Source: Winogradskyella sp. PG-2 (lineage in GTDB: Bacteria; Bacteroidota; Bacteroidia; Flavobacteriales; Flavobacteriaceae). From it: a DNA stretch of 64,000 nucleotides. A program made the translations under genes and the position numbers. The notes under the pieces are model-generated. The model did no database searches. It was not told the DNA's origin and saw only the letters and a list, made by a program, of their open reading frames with translations. The stretch is taken from NCBI RefSeq assembly GCF_000828715.1, contig NZ_AP014583.1, positions 1,796,001 through 1,860,000 on the forward strand, written 5' to 3'. Below, piece by piece: positions 16,173-24,241 of the stretch. The first letter of the stretch is position 1. Each line of letters opens with the position of its first letter.

Positions 16173-17875
16173 ATTGGCTAGACTACACAGTAATTGCAGT
16201 TTACCTTATAGGCTTTATGGCTATTGGTTACTTTTTTAAAGAGAATAAAAATTCTGAAGATTACTTTTTAGGAGGAAAAAGTTTAGGCTGGTTTCCTCTA
16301 AGTTTATCCACAATGGCAACACAATTATCAGCCATTAGTTTTATTTCTGCACCAGCTTTTGTAGGCTTAAAAGCTAATGGGGGTATGAAATGGTTAACCT
16401 TTGAGTTTGCTGTTCCGTTAGCGATGATTGGAATTATGTTTTTTATAATTCCACCATTATATAAGTCTGGGATTGTAAGTATCTACGAATATTTGGAACG
16501 TCGTTTTTCTAAATCTACTCGAAAACTTATCAGTGTTGTTTTTCAAATTAGTCGTGCTTTAGGAACAGGTGTTATGGTATTTACTATGGCATTAATTATA
16601 CAAGCTGTTGCTGGTATAAGTTTTCACTGGACCCTTCTAATTATTAGTGTTGTAACTTTAGTCTATTCTTATCAAGGAGGAATGAAAGCCGTAGTTTGGG
16701 GTGATGCTATACAAATGATAATTTTGTTTGCTGGGCTTATTATTTGCTTAATTATTGGATATGGTTTATTAAAAGATACCGGAACTTTCGAAGGTTTCGA
16801 TGCTGACCGACTTCAAGTGATTGATTTTTCTAATCTAGGTTTATTTAGTGGTGAGGATTATGGATTTTGGCCAATGTTTATTGGTGGATTGTTTTTGTAT
16901 TTATCGTATTATGGTACTGATCAAACACAGGCGCAACGCTTATTATCAGCGAAGAATGAAGGTACTATTAAAAAACTATTACTAGCTAACGGTCTGCTGC
17001 GATTCCCTGTAGTTTTAGTCTATTGTATTATGGGACTAATTATTGGGTATTTAGTAACCAGCATACCTGAATTTTATGAAAGTATACAGCAAACAACGAA
17101 GGTTCATTATCCAGCAGAATTTGCTAAAAGCGGTTTGAAGCCCGATTTAATGATTCCTGTTTTTATTACTAATTATCTCCCAAATGGACTTATTGGAATT
17201 CTGATGGTAGGTATTATGTCTGCAGCGATGTCTTCATTAAGTTCAACTATAAATTCATTAAGTGCTGTTACTATTGAAGATTTCTTTAATAGTGGTGAAG
17301 AGAAGTTATCTGAGAAAAAATATATGTTCCTATCAAAAGGGTTAGTAGTTTTTTGGGGAACTATCTGTATAGCTGCAGCTTATCTTTTTGGTAATAGTCA
17401 GAGTACAGTAATAGAATTAATAAATGCTATATCATCCTTGTTTTTTGGACCAATATTAGCAGCCTTTATAATTGCAATTTTCTTTAAGAAGGTCAATCAT
17501 ATAGGAATGAATTGGGCAATTGTAACAGCAGTAGCTGTTAATTTGATTTTCAAATATCTACCAGAGATAGTGTACTTTTTTAGCCAAGGTAGTTTTTATT
17601 CTGGAGAGGGTTCAATTCATACAGCGCTTGTAGAAATAGGAATTAATAATGTGCCAGATTTATTTTGGATTTGGTATAACTTCACTGGGTTTATTATTGC
17701 TGTTATTGTTGCCATTATAGTTAGTAAACTCACTAAAAAAGTACCTACGAAACAAATGGAACTATCGTATAGTTTTAATCATAAGGACCTCTTACAAAAA
17801 GAGAGTGTAATTCTCATTTTCTTTTTTGTTTTCATATTCATTTTTAGTTATTTCCTTCCAAGTATTTTAGGTTAG
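16169..17875 (+). CDS. Sodium:solute symporter (SSS/SGLT family)
   Basis: 568 residues from the ATG at 16169; an earlier in-frame start at 16127 would lie deep in the hydrolase gene and adds non-family residues. There are about 13-14 TM helices. SGLT-type hallmarks include the N-terminal NSEDYFLGGKSLGWFPLS and the GIMSAAMSSLSSTINSLSAV helix that carries a sodium-site region. It imports a solute with sodium across the inner membrane. By context (4-nt overlap with the glycosidase, 7 nt before glycerate kinase) the cargo is probably an intact glycosyl-glycerate; SGLT similarity alone would suggest a sugar. Confidence 0.88.
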   Translation: MNWLDYTVIAVYLIGFMAIGYFFKENKNSEDYFLGGKSLGWFPLSLSTMATQLSAISFISAPAFVGLKANGGMKWLTFEFAVPLAMIGIMFFIIPPLYKSGIVSIYEYLERRFSKSTRKLISVVFQISRALGTGVMVFTMALIIQAVAGISFHWTLLIISVVTLVYSYQGGMKAVVWGDAIQMIILFAGLIICLIIGYGLLKDTGTFEGFDADRLQVIDFSNLGLFSGEDYGFWPMFIGGLFLYLSYYGTDQTQAQRLLSAKNEGTIKKLLLANGLLRFPVVLVYCIMGLIIGYLVTSIPEFYESIQQTTKVHYPAEFAKSGLKPDLMIPVFITNYLPNGLIGILMVGIMSAAMSSLSSTINSLSAVTIEDFFNSGEEKLSEKKYMFLSKGLVVFWGTICIAAAYLFGNSQSTVIELINAISSLFFGPILAAFIIAIFFKKVNHIGMNWAIVTAVAVNLIFKYLPEIVYFFSQGSFYSGEGSIHTALVEIGINNVPDLFWIWYNFTGFIIAVIVAIIVSKLTKKVPTKQMELSYSFNHKDLLQKESVILIFFFVFIFIFSYFLPSILG

Positions 17876-17882
17876 TTAGATT

Positions 17883-19007
17883 ATGAAAATCATTCTGGCA
17901 CCAGATAAATTTAAAGGTTCACTAACAGGTATTGAGTTTTGTAATATTATAGAACCTATATTATCGTCTAACCTAAATGCTGAGGTAATTAAATTACCAT
18001 TAGCTGATGGAGGTGATGGTACTATAGAAGTCATAAATTATTATTTAGATGGGAAAACGATTCAAGCTAAGGTCAATAATCCCATTTTTGAATCCGTATT
18101 AGCCTCTTATTTGTATTCAGAAAACTCTAAAGTAGCTTTTATAGAAATGGCTGAAGCCTCTGGCATGAAGCTTCTCGATTCTAAGCATCAGAACTGTATG
18201 TATACATCAACCTATGGTACAGGCGAATTAATACTAGATGCCATAGATAAAGGAGCAGAATACATTATTTTAGGATTAGGCGGCAGTGCTACCAATGATT
18301 GTGGTATAGGTATGGCAACGGCTTTAGGTTATCGCTTTTTAGACGAGGAAAACAAAGAGGTTAAACCTATCGGTAGTCAGTTAATTAGTATTAATTCCAT
18401 TGACAATACTTTGGTAGATAAACGATTAAAATCAATTAATTTTCAAATAGCCTGTGATGTTACCAACCCTTTGTATGGGGAAGAAGGTGCTGCATACATT
18501 TACGCCAAACAAAAAGGGGCGAACGATTCAGAAATTGAATATTTAGACAATGGATTGCAAAATATTTCAAAGGTATTAGACCATCATTTTAATATAGTAA
18601 CTCAAAAAATAAAAGGAGCAGGTGCAGCTGGAGGTATGGGAGCAGGTTGTGTCACGTTTTTAAATGCCGAATTATCACCAGGTATAGAATTAATAAAGGA
18701 GATGGCACAGTTCGATTCTAAAATTAAAGGAGCAGATTGGATTATTACAGGTGAAGGTCAATTCGATGATCAAACACTATCAGGAAAAGCGCTCAGTGGT
18801 GTTATAAACTCTGCAAAGAATGATGGAATTAATGTTGCTGCTTTTTGTGGTAATATAGATTTAGAACGAGATCAGATAAACCAAATGGGTATAACGTATT
18901 ATGCTGCTATAATGGATAAAGCCAAAAATTTCGAAGATGCTATTCTAAACACAAAGTTATATCTAAAGGAAATCACAGAAGTATTTACTCAAAAAATTAG
19001 TCTGTAA
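17883..19007 (+). CDS. Glycerate kinase (GK-I / GarK-GlxK type)
   Basis: 374 residues, the usual length of this family. The N-terminus KIILAPDKFKGSLTGIEFC is the family signature, and LPLADGGDGTIEV, GLGGSATNDCGIGMATALG and the ADWIITGEGQFDDQTLSGKA block are all present. It phosphorylates glycerate (commonly giving 2-phosphoglycerate) and so feeds lower glycolysis. As the last gene of the 14856-19007 unit it is the strongest clue that the hydrolase releases glycerate. It ends 2 nt before the convergent DUF3098 gene, leaving no room for a separate terminator. Confidence 0.93.
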   Translation: MKIILAPDKFKGSLTGIEFCNIIEPILSSNLNAEVIKLPLADGGDGTIEVINYYLDGKTIQAKVNNPIFESVLASYLYSENSKVAFIEMAEASGMKLLDSKHQNCMYTSTYGTGELILDAIDKGAEYIILGLGGSATNDCGIGMATALGYRFLDEENKEVKPIGSQLISINSIDNTLVDKRLKSINFQIACDVTNPLYGEEGAAYIYAKQKGANDSEIEYLDNGLQNISKVLDHHFNIVTQKIKGAGAAGGMGAGCVTFLNAELSPGIELIKEMAQFDSKIKGADWIITGEGQFDDQTLSGKALSGVINSAKNDGINVAAFCGNIDLERDQINQMGITYYAAIMDKAKNFEDAILNTKLYLKEITEVFTQKISL

Positions 19008-19009
19008 TA

Positions 19010-19264
19010 TTATTTCTTATTTGGGTTTAAAAGAATAGCATAGACCTGAATACCAAAACCAATTAAAACTAAGGTTGGAGCTAAACGAATACGTCTCCAA
19101 CTAAAAATAGAAGGGTCAAATACATTTGGGTCGTCACTTCCACCACCAGCCATCAAAATGAAGCCGATAACAATAAATGCTAATCCAATAAATAGCCATT
19201 TGTAGTTTTTCTTGCCAAATATAAATTCAACTTTATTATTGTCTTTACGTTTTTTTTCTCCCAT
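19010..19264 (-). CDS. DUF3098 small membrane protein
   Basis: 84 residues from the ATG at 19264 (MGEKKRKDNNK); the longer frame starting at 19297 would overlap the upstream gene. A charged N-terminus is followed by two TM helices (WLFIGLAFIVIGFILMAGG and LAPTLVLIGFGIQVYAILL), matching DUF3098. The function is unknown, but the gene is a regular companion of ftsX and uppP in flavobacteria (recalled), which suggests an envelope or division role. It starts 1 nt after the stop of the preceding hypothetical gene. Confidence 0.82.
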   Translation of the reverse strand: MGEKKRKDNNKVEFIFGKKNYKWLFIGLAFIVIGFILMAGGGSDDPNVFDPSIFSWRRIRLAPTLVLIGFGIQVYAILLNPNKK

Positions 19265-19265
19265 C

Positions 19266-19628
19266 TTAATTAAATTCTGTAAAAATAATCTCATCACCTA
19301 AAGCCATTTGCGAAATATGCTCTGAAGTGATACCACCCATTATCTTAGCTAAATGCAAAGTAACGGTTTTATTTAAAACTTTTGTCTTAAGAGAATCTAA
19401 ATTTAAGCCTTGCTCTAATCCTCTATTAATATAATAGAAATCACTACCATCATCGTAAAAAACAATATCGTAGCTCGTACCTTCTTTAATTTTGGTGATT
19501 TTCACTTCAATGGTTTTACAATCTTCTGGCTTCGTATTTTGAATAACACAGGATCTTAGTAAAAAAAACAAAGCTAAGAGTAGAGTTAAGCTTATAGCTA
19601 CTGTAGTAATGGTTGATTTTTTCATCAT
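19266..19628 (-). CDS. Hypothetical membrane-anchored protein
   Basis: 120 residues with an N-terminal hydrophobic segment at about 8-27 (TVAISLTLLLALFFLLRSC) that acts as an anchor; a lipobox-like LLRSC is present but lacks good -3/-2 residues. The ~90-residue remainder is small and beta-rich (IEVKITKIKEGTSYDIVFYDDG), perhaps an OB-type fold. I do not recognise the family. It lies between ftsX (74 nt) and DUF3098 (1 nt), on the same strand, and is probably co-transcribed with them. Confidence 0.6.
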   Translation of the reverse strand: MMKKSTITTVAISLTLLLALFFLLRSCVIQNTKPEDCKTIEVKITKIKEGTSYDIVFYDDGSDFYYINRGLEQGLNLDSLKTKVLNKTVTLHLAKIMGGITSEHISQMALGDEIIFTEFN

Positions 19629-19702
19629 TGGTGGTTTTAAAGGCTAACGAAAATCAACATAATTTATTTTACCCAAAATGGTTACGAAGTTTGAGGAAGC
19701 AG

Positions 19703-20581
19703 TTAATAATACAACTGATCCGTTTTCAAATTCAAAAAACGTTGTGTCGCAATAAAGGTGCTAATCGAAGTGATTATAATACCAAGTAAGAAAATACCAA
19801 TAAATAAAGCCACAATTAAAACGGTATTTGTCAATAGTTCTAATTCCAGAAATGTAAGATCCAAATAATATAAAACTAAAGCCATTCCAATTAAAGCTAT
19901 AATGGCTCCTATGATTCCTAGTTGTACACTTTTCCAGACAAAAGGTCTACGAATAAAGGTTTTTGTAGCACCTACCATTTGCATTGTTTTAATAATAAAG
20001 CGCTTTGAATAAACGGCTAACCGAATAGAACTATTAATTAGTAGAACAGCAATTAAAGTGAATAATGCACTAATAATTAACACCCAAAATGTAATTTTTT
20101 TTACATTATCATTCATTAATTCTACCAAATCATTATCATATCTAATCTCTTCAATAAAAGCTTTGTTAGATAGACTTTCTGTGATTTCTGTGAGTTGCTC
20201 AGTAGTGACATAATCTGCTTTTAAATGCAAATCAATAGAGTTTTTTAATGGGTTATAACCCACAAAATCCATAAAGTCTTCACCAGTTTCAGCTTTCATA
20301 AAGTCAGCAGCCTCTTCTTTAGAAACATATTGTGCCACTTTAGTGTAATCTGCCATCGCTAAACTCTTTTTTAGCTGATTGACTTCAACTTCCTTAGCGG
20401 TATCATTTAAATAAATAGTCATCACTACTTGTTCCTTAAAGTGATCCGCTACCTTTTTAGAGTTAATAACTAGCAAACCTAAGCAACCTAAAAGAAATAA
20501 AACCAAAGCAATACTAATCACTACTGATACATAGGATGATATTAGTTTGCGTTTTTGGTAATTGTCAAAAGATGATGCCAT
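19703..20581 (-). CDS. ftsX: Cell division protein FtsX
   Basis: 292 residues with the FtsX layout: cytoplasmic N-terminus, TM1 at about 15-37, a periplasmic domain of about 120 residues, then three TM helices (VLIISALFTLIAVLLINSS; LGIIGAIIALIGMALVL; VLIVALFIGIFLLGIIITS). The conserved IKTMQMVGATKTFIRRPF coupling region is present. FtsX works with the ATPase FtsE to activate peptidoglycan hydrolases at the septum; ftsE is not adjacent, as is common in this phylum. It is divergent from leuS. Confidence 0.92.
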   Translation of the reverse strand: MASSFDNYQKRKLISSYVSVVISIALVLFLLGCLGLLVINSKKVADHFKEQVVMTIYLNDTAKEVEVNQLKKSLAMADYTKVAQYVSKEEAADFMKAETGEDFMDFVGYNPLKNSIDLHLKADYVTTEQLTEITESLSNKAFIEEIRYDNDLVELMNDNVKKITFWVLIISALFTLIAVLLINSSIRLAVYSKRFIIKTMQMVGATKTFIRRPFVWKSVQLGIIGAIIALIGMALVLYYLDLTFLELELLTNTVLIVALFIGIFLLGIIITSISTFIATQRFLNLKTDQLYY

Positions 20582-20673
20582 GGATTAATGCTAATTAGTG
20601 CTGTAAAAATAATAAAGAATTTACATCTGTGCAGTATTACAGCGTTTAGTTTTTTATTGTGTTGTAATACCTT

Positions 20674-20681
20674 TAAATTTG
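20674..20681 (+). promoter_or_regulatory. leuS promoter -7 element
   Basis: TAAATTTG is an exact TAnnTTTG match 26 nt before the leuS ATG at 20708, which supports that start over the upstream in-frame ATG at 20588. Confidence 0.55.
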
Positions 20682-20707
20682 CACCTTATTTCAAGGAAAA
20701 TATAACG

Positions 20708-23700
20708 ATGAGGTACGATTTCAATCAAATCGAAAAGAAGTGGCAAGACTACTGGGCAAAAAACGAAACGTTTAAAGCATCTAATACAAGTGACAAACCA
20801 AAATATTATGTTTTGGACATGTTCCCTTATCCATCTGGTGCAGGTCTGCACGTTGGTCACCCATTAGGCTATATTGCTAGTGATATTTATGCACGCTACA
20901 AACGTCATAAAGGTTTTAATGTCTTACATCCTCAAGGTTATGATAGTTTTGGTTTGCCAGCTGAACAGTACGCTATACAAACGGGTCACCATCCAGCTAT
21001 TACAACCGAAACTAACATAGCGACTTACAGAAGACAATTAGATCAAATTGGGTTTTCTTTTGATTGGAGTAGAGAAGTACGTACATCTAATCCTGAATAT
21101 TATAAATGGACACAATGGATTTTTATTCAGTTGTTTGAATCTTGGTACAACAATGACTCTAATAAAGCGGAACACGTTGACACCTTAATTAACGTTTTTA
21201 AAGTTGAAGGAAATGCAACGGTTAATGCAGCATGTGATGATAATATTGAACCATTTACAGCTGAAGATTGGAATAGTTATTCTTCTGAACAACAACAAGA
21301 AATCCTTTTAAAATATAGACTGACTTATTTAGCAGAGACTGAAGTAAACTGGTGTCCTGCATTAGGAACGGTTTTAGCTAATGACGAAATTGTCAATGGA
21401 GTTTCCGAACGTGGAGGTCACCCTGTTGTGCGTAAAAAAATGACCCAATGGAGTATGCGTATTTCTGCTTATGCAGAACGTTTATTGCAAGGACTTGATA
21501 CGATTGATTGGACAGATGCTTTGAAGGATATTCAGAAAAACTGGATAGGAAAATCTGTAGGAGCAAGTGTTACTTTTAATGTTATTCCAGCTGTCTCGTC
21601 GAGCGCAGTCGAGACGTCTCATAAGATTGATGTCTTTACTACAAGACCAGATACCATTTTCGGAGTTTCATTCATGACCTTAGCTCCAGAACACGAACTG
21701 GTTTCAAAAATTACAACTGAAGCACAAAAATCAGACGTTGAAGCCTATATAGAAAAAACAGCTAAGCGAAGTGAACGCGATCGCATGGCAGATGTAAAAA
21801 CCATATCTGGAGTCTTTACTGGAGCTTATGCTGAGCATCCATTTTCTAAAGCACCCATTCCAATCTGGATTGGTGATTATGTATTAGCAAGCTACGGCAC
21901 AGGAGCAGTAATGGCTGTACCATGTGGTGATCAACGTGATTATGATTTTGCGAAACATTTTGGTATTGACATTCCTAATATTTTTGAAGGAGTAGATATT
22001 TCTGAAGCAGCTTTTGCTTCTAAAGACAATGTAAAAATTGCAAATAGTGATTTTCTAAACGGAATGAACTACAAAAAAGCAACCAAACGCGCCATTTACG
22101 AATTAGAACAAATAGGCCAAGGCGAAGGAAAAACCAATTATCGTTTGCGTGATGCCGTATTTTCTAGACAGCGTTATTGGGGAGAACCATTCCCAGTGTA
22201 TTACGTTAATGGGATGCCACAGATGATTGACAAAGCACATTTGCCAATTGTATTACCCGAAGTTGAGAAGTATTTGCCAACCGAAGAAGGTGAACCACCT
22301 TTAGGTCGCGCAGATGTTTGGGCTTGGTGTACAGAAACAAACATTGTTGTCAGCAATGATAACATAAATAATACAACGATTTATCCTTTAGAACTGAACA
22401 CCATGCCTGGTTGGGCAGGTAGTTCTTGGTATTTCTTCCGTTATATGGAAGATGCAACCAATAGAGGAGAAGCTTTCGCAACAGAAGATGCATTGAAGTA
22501 CTGGGAAAATGTAGATTTATATATTGGAGGAAGCGAGCATGCTACTGGCCATTTATTATACTCACGTTTTTGGGTGAAATTACTTAAAGATAGAGGATTT
22601 GTAAATGTGGAAGAACCTTTTAAAAAGTTGATTAACCAAGGGATGATCTTAGGGGAAAGTGCTTTTTTATATATAGTTGAAGGTCGTTTAATTAATGAAA
22701 GTGATAATGAGTTTTCTTTTTGTCAAATTATTATTAACAAAGAATTCTTTGATTGTCTTCATCAAAAAGAAGGGTCGCTTGAAAAATTACAGAATACTTT
22801 AAGTGATTTTCTGAATGAAAAAGTAAATATTCACCAAGAATTTAATACAACATATAAAGATTATTCAAAAGCATATAGAGCTTTTAAAACAACAAATATT
22901 GATGTTAGTTATGTTAATATTCAAAATGAAATTGATTTAGTTAATCTTTCTAAAGATAAGAGATTCGATGCACTGCAAGGAGCACATTTTTATAATGGTG
23001 AAATAGTTGTTGAAAATCAAGATATTACAATTGACACAAAAATTAAAGTCTCTCGAGAAGTAGAAAAAATGTCTAAATCTAAATACAATGTTGTCAATCC
23101 AGATAATATCGTTGCAGATTATGGTGCAGACAGCTTAAGACTTTACGAAATGTTTCTTGGGCCATTAGAGCAATACAAACCATGGAATACAGCTGGTATA
23201 ACAGGTGTACACAATTTCCTTAAGAAGATGTGGAAACTATATGTTGGTCAAGAGGCTTTAAATGTAAATGATACAGAGCCAACAAAAGACAATCTAAAGA
23301 CATTACATAAAACCATAAAGAAAGTAGAGGAAGATATTGAGAACTTTTCGTTTAATACGTCTGTGTCTACCTTTATGATTGCAGTTAATGAATTAACGGC
23401 TCAAAAGTGTACAAGTAAAGACATTTTAGAACCATTATTGGTTTTAATATCTCCTTATGCTCCACATATTGCAGAAGAGTTATGGTCGCAATTAGGAAAT
23501 AATGAGACTATTTCCACTGCAGCATTCCCAACATTTGAGGCAAGTCATTTAGTAGAAAGTAGTAAAAATTATCCAATCTCGTTTAATGGTAAAATGCGTT
23601 TTACAATGGAGTTGCCAATGGATATGAGTAAAGACGCTATAGAAGCTGCAGTTATGGCTAACGAAAAAACTATAGCGCAATTAGATGGCAGAACTCCGAA

Positions 23701-23746
23701 GAAAGTCATTGTAGTTCCTGGTAAAATTGTAAATATTGTTGGTTAA
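20708..23746 (+). CDS. leuS: Leucyl-tRNA synthetase with an expanded leucine-specific domain
   Basis: 1012 residues from ATG 20708 (MRYDFNQIEKKWQDYW). Class I features: the HIGH motif as HVGH in PSGAGLHVGHPLGY near residue 50, the CP1 editing domain (TTRPDTIFGVSFMTLAPEH), the ASYGTGAVMAVPCGDQRDYDF editing pocket, and KMSKS at about 787. The catalytic blocks are intact, so it should charge tRNA-Leu. Odd points: about 140 residues lie between GMILG (646) and KMSKS, some 50-60 more than I recall for relatives, in unusually AT-rich sequence; and a GC-rich palindrome encodes residues 296-304 in the editing domain. SemiSWEET follows 8 nt later. Confidence 0.95.
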   Translation: MRYDFNQIEKKWQDYWAKNETFKASNTSDKPKYYVLDMFPYPSGAGLHVGHPLGYIASDIYARYKRHKGFNVLHPQGYDSFGLPAEQYAIQTGHHPAITTETNIATYRRQLDQIGFSFDWSREVRTSNPEYYKWTQWIFIQLFESWYNNDSNKAEHVDTLINVFKVEGNATVNAACDDNIEPFTAEDWNSYSSEQQQEILLKYRLTYLAETEVNWCPALGTVLANDEIVNGVSERGGHPVVRKKMTQWSMRISAYAERLLQGLDTIDWTDALKDIQKNWIGKSVGASVTFNVIPAVSSSAVETSHKIDVFTTRPDTIFGVSFMTLAPEHELVSKITTEAQKSDVEAYIEKTAKRSERDRMADVKTISGVFTGAYAEHPFSKAPIPIWIGDYVLASYGTGAVMAVPCGDQRDYDFAKHFGIDIPNIFEGVDISEAAFASKDNVKIANSDFLNGMNYKKATKRAIYELEQIGQGEGKTNYRLRDAVFSRQRYWGEPFPVYYVNGMPQMIDKAHLPIVLPEVEKYLPTEEGEPPLGRADVWAWCTETNIVVSNDNINNTTIYPLELNTMPGWAGSSWYFFRYMEDATNRGEAFATEDALKYWENVDLYIGGSEHATGHLLYSRFWVKLLKDRGFVNVEEPFKKLINQGMILGESAFLYIVEGRLINESDNEFSFCQIIINKEFFDCLHQKEGSLEKLQNTLSDFLNEKVNIHQEFNTTYKDYSKAYRAFKTTNIDVSYVNIQNEIDLVNLSKDKRFDALQGAHFYNGEIVVENQDITIDTKIKVSREVEKMSKSKYNVVNPDNIVADYGADSLRLYEMFLGPLEQYKPWNTAGITGVHNFLKKMWKLYVGQEALNVNDTEPTKDNLKTLHKTIKKVEEDIENFSFNTSVSTFMIAVNELTAQKCTSKDILEPLLVLISPYAPHIAEELWSQLGNNETISTAAFPTFEASHLVESSKNYPISFNGKMRFTMELPMDMSKDAIEAAVMANEKTIAQLDGRTPKKVIVVPGKIVNIVG
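21593..21620 (+). repeat. GC-rich palindromic repeat inserted in frame in leuS
   Basis: GTCTCG at 21593-21598 is complementary to CGAGAC at 21610-21615, with TCGAGCGCAG between and a further GTCTC at 21616-21620. It is a GC-rich island in an AT-rich gene, encoding roughly VSSSAVETS. I recall TCGAGCGCAGTCGAGA-type palindromes as dispersed elements in flavobacterial genomes; no second copy was seen in this window. It keeps the reading frame. Confidence 0.55.
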
Positions 23747-23754
23747 TAAGAAAT

Positions 23755-24024
23755 ATGGAAAACCTAGATTATATTGAAATAATTGGACTATGTGCAGCAG
23801 TATTAACTACAGCTGCTTTTTTACCTCAAGTCTATAAAACATGGAAAACAAAAGACGTTTCTAGTTTATCGCTACCTATGTTAACTATGTTCTTTATAGG
23901 AGTTGTTCTATGGCTTATTTACGGCTTTTTATTAAACAGACCAGCATTGATTTTTGCAAATAGTATTACATGTGTTTCTGCTTTCTTGCTATTTTATTTC
24001 AAAATTAAATATAGAAACAGGTAG
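23755..24024 (+). CDS. SemiSWEET family small sugar transporter
   Basis: 89 residues forming three TM helices, the half-unit of the SWEET fold. The PQ-loop signature is visible in AFLPQVYKTWKTKDVSSLSL, and WLIYGFLLNRPALIFAN matches the third-helix region with its conserved Asn. SemiSWEETs dimerise and pass sugars by facilitated diffusion. It starts 8 nt after leuS and is presumably co-transcribed, although no functional link to tRNA charging is apparent. Confidence 0.88.
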   Translation: MENLDYIEIIGLCAAVLTTAAFLPQVYKTWKTKDVSSLSLPMLTMFFIGVVLWLIYGFLLNRPALIFANSITCVSAFLLFYFKIKYRNR

Positions 24025-24106
24025 AACTTTTATATATCAGATTTCATTTTATCGAATCTATTTATCGTTCGTCTAATACTATATTCTTCTATAAGTGAGA
24101 GTTTTA

Positions 24107-24183
24107 TTATGGAATATTCAAAAATGATATTTCAAAATAATAATTCCATAAAAATGATGACAACTTTATATCCAAATTTGGAT
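24107..24183. promoter_or_regulatory. Inverted repeats upstream of ald (candidate operators)
   Basis: In the 217-nt gap before ald, TTATGGAAT (24107-24115) and ATTCCATAA (24143-24151) are perfect inverted copies 27 nt apart. ATCCAAATTTGGAT (24170-24183) is a perfect 14-nt palindrome. Either could bind a dimeric regulator; Lrp/AsnC proteins commonly control alanine dehydrogenase genes. No exact TAnnTTTG element was found here. Confidence 0.35.
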
Positions 24184-24241
24184 TGCTAATTTTTTTAATG
24201 GTATTTGTATGAGTTATTAACCTCAATAAAATCTACTAGAA

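Noticed and set aside
20588..20707. 40-residue N-terminal extension of LeuRS
   Set aside because: A TAnnTTTG element at 20674 lies inside it, and the family N-terminus begins at ATG 20708.
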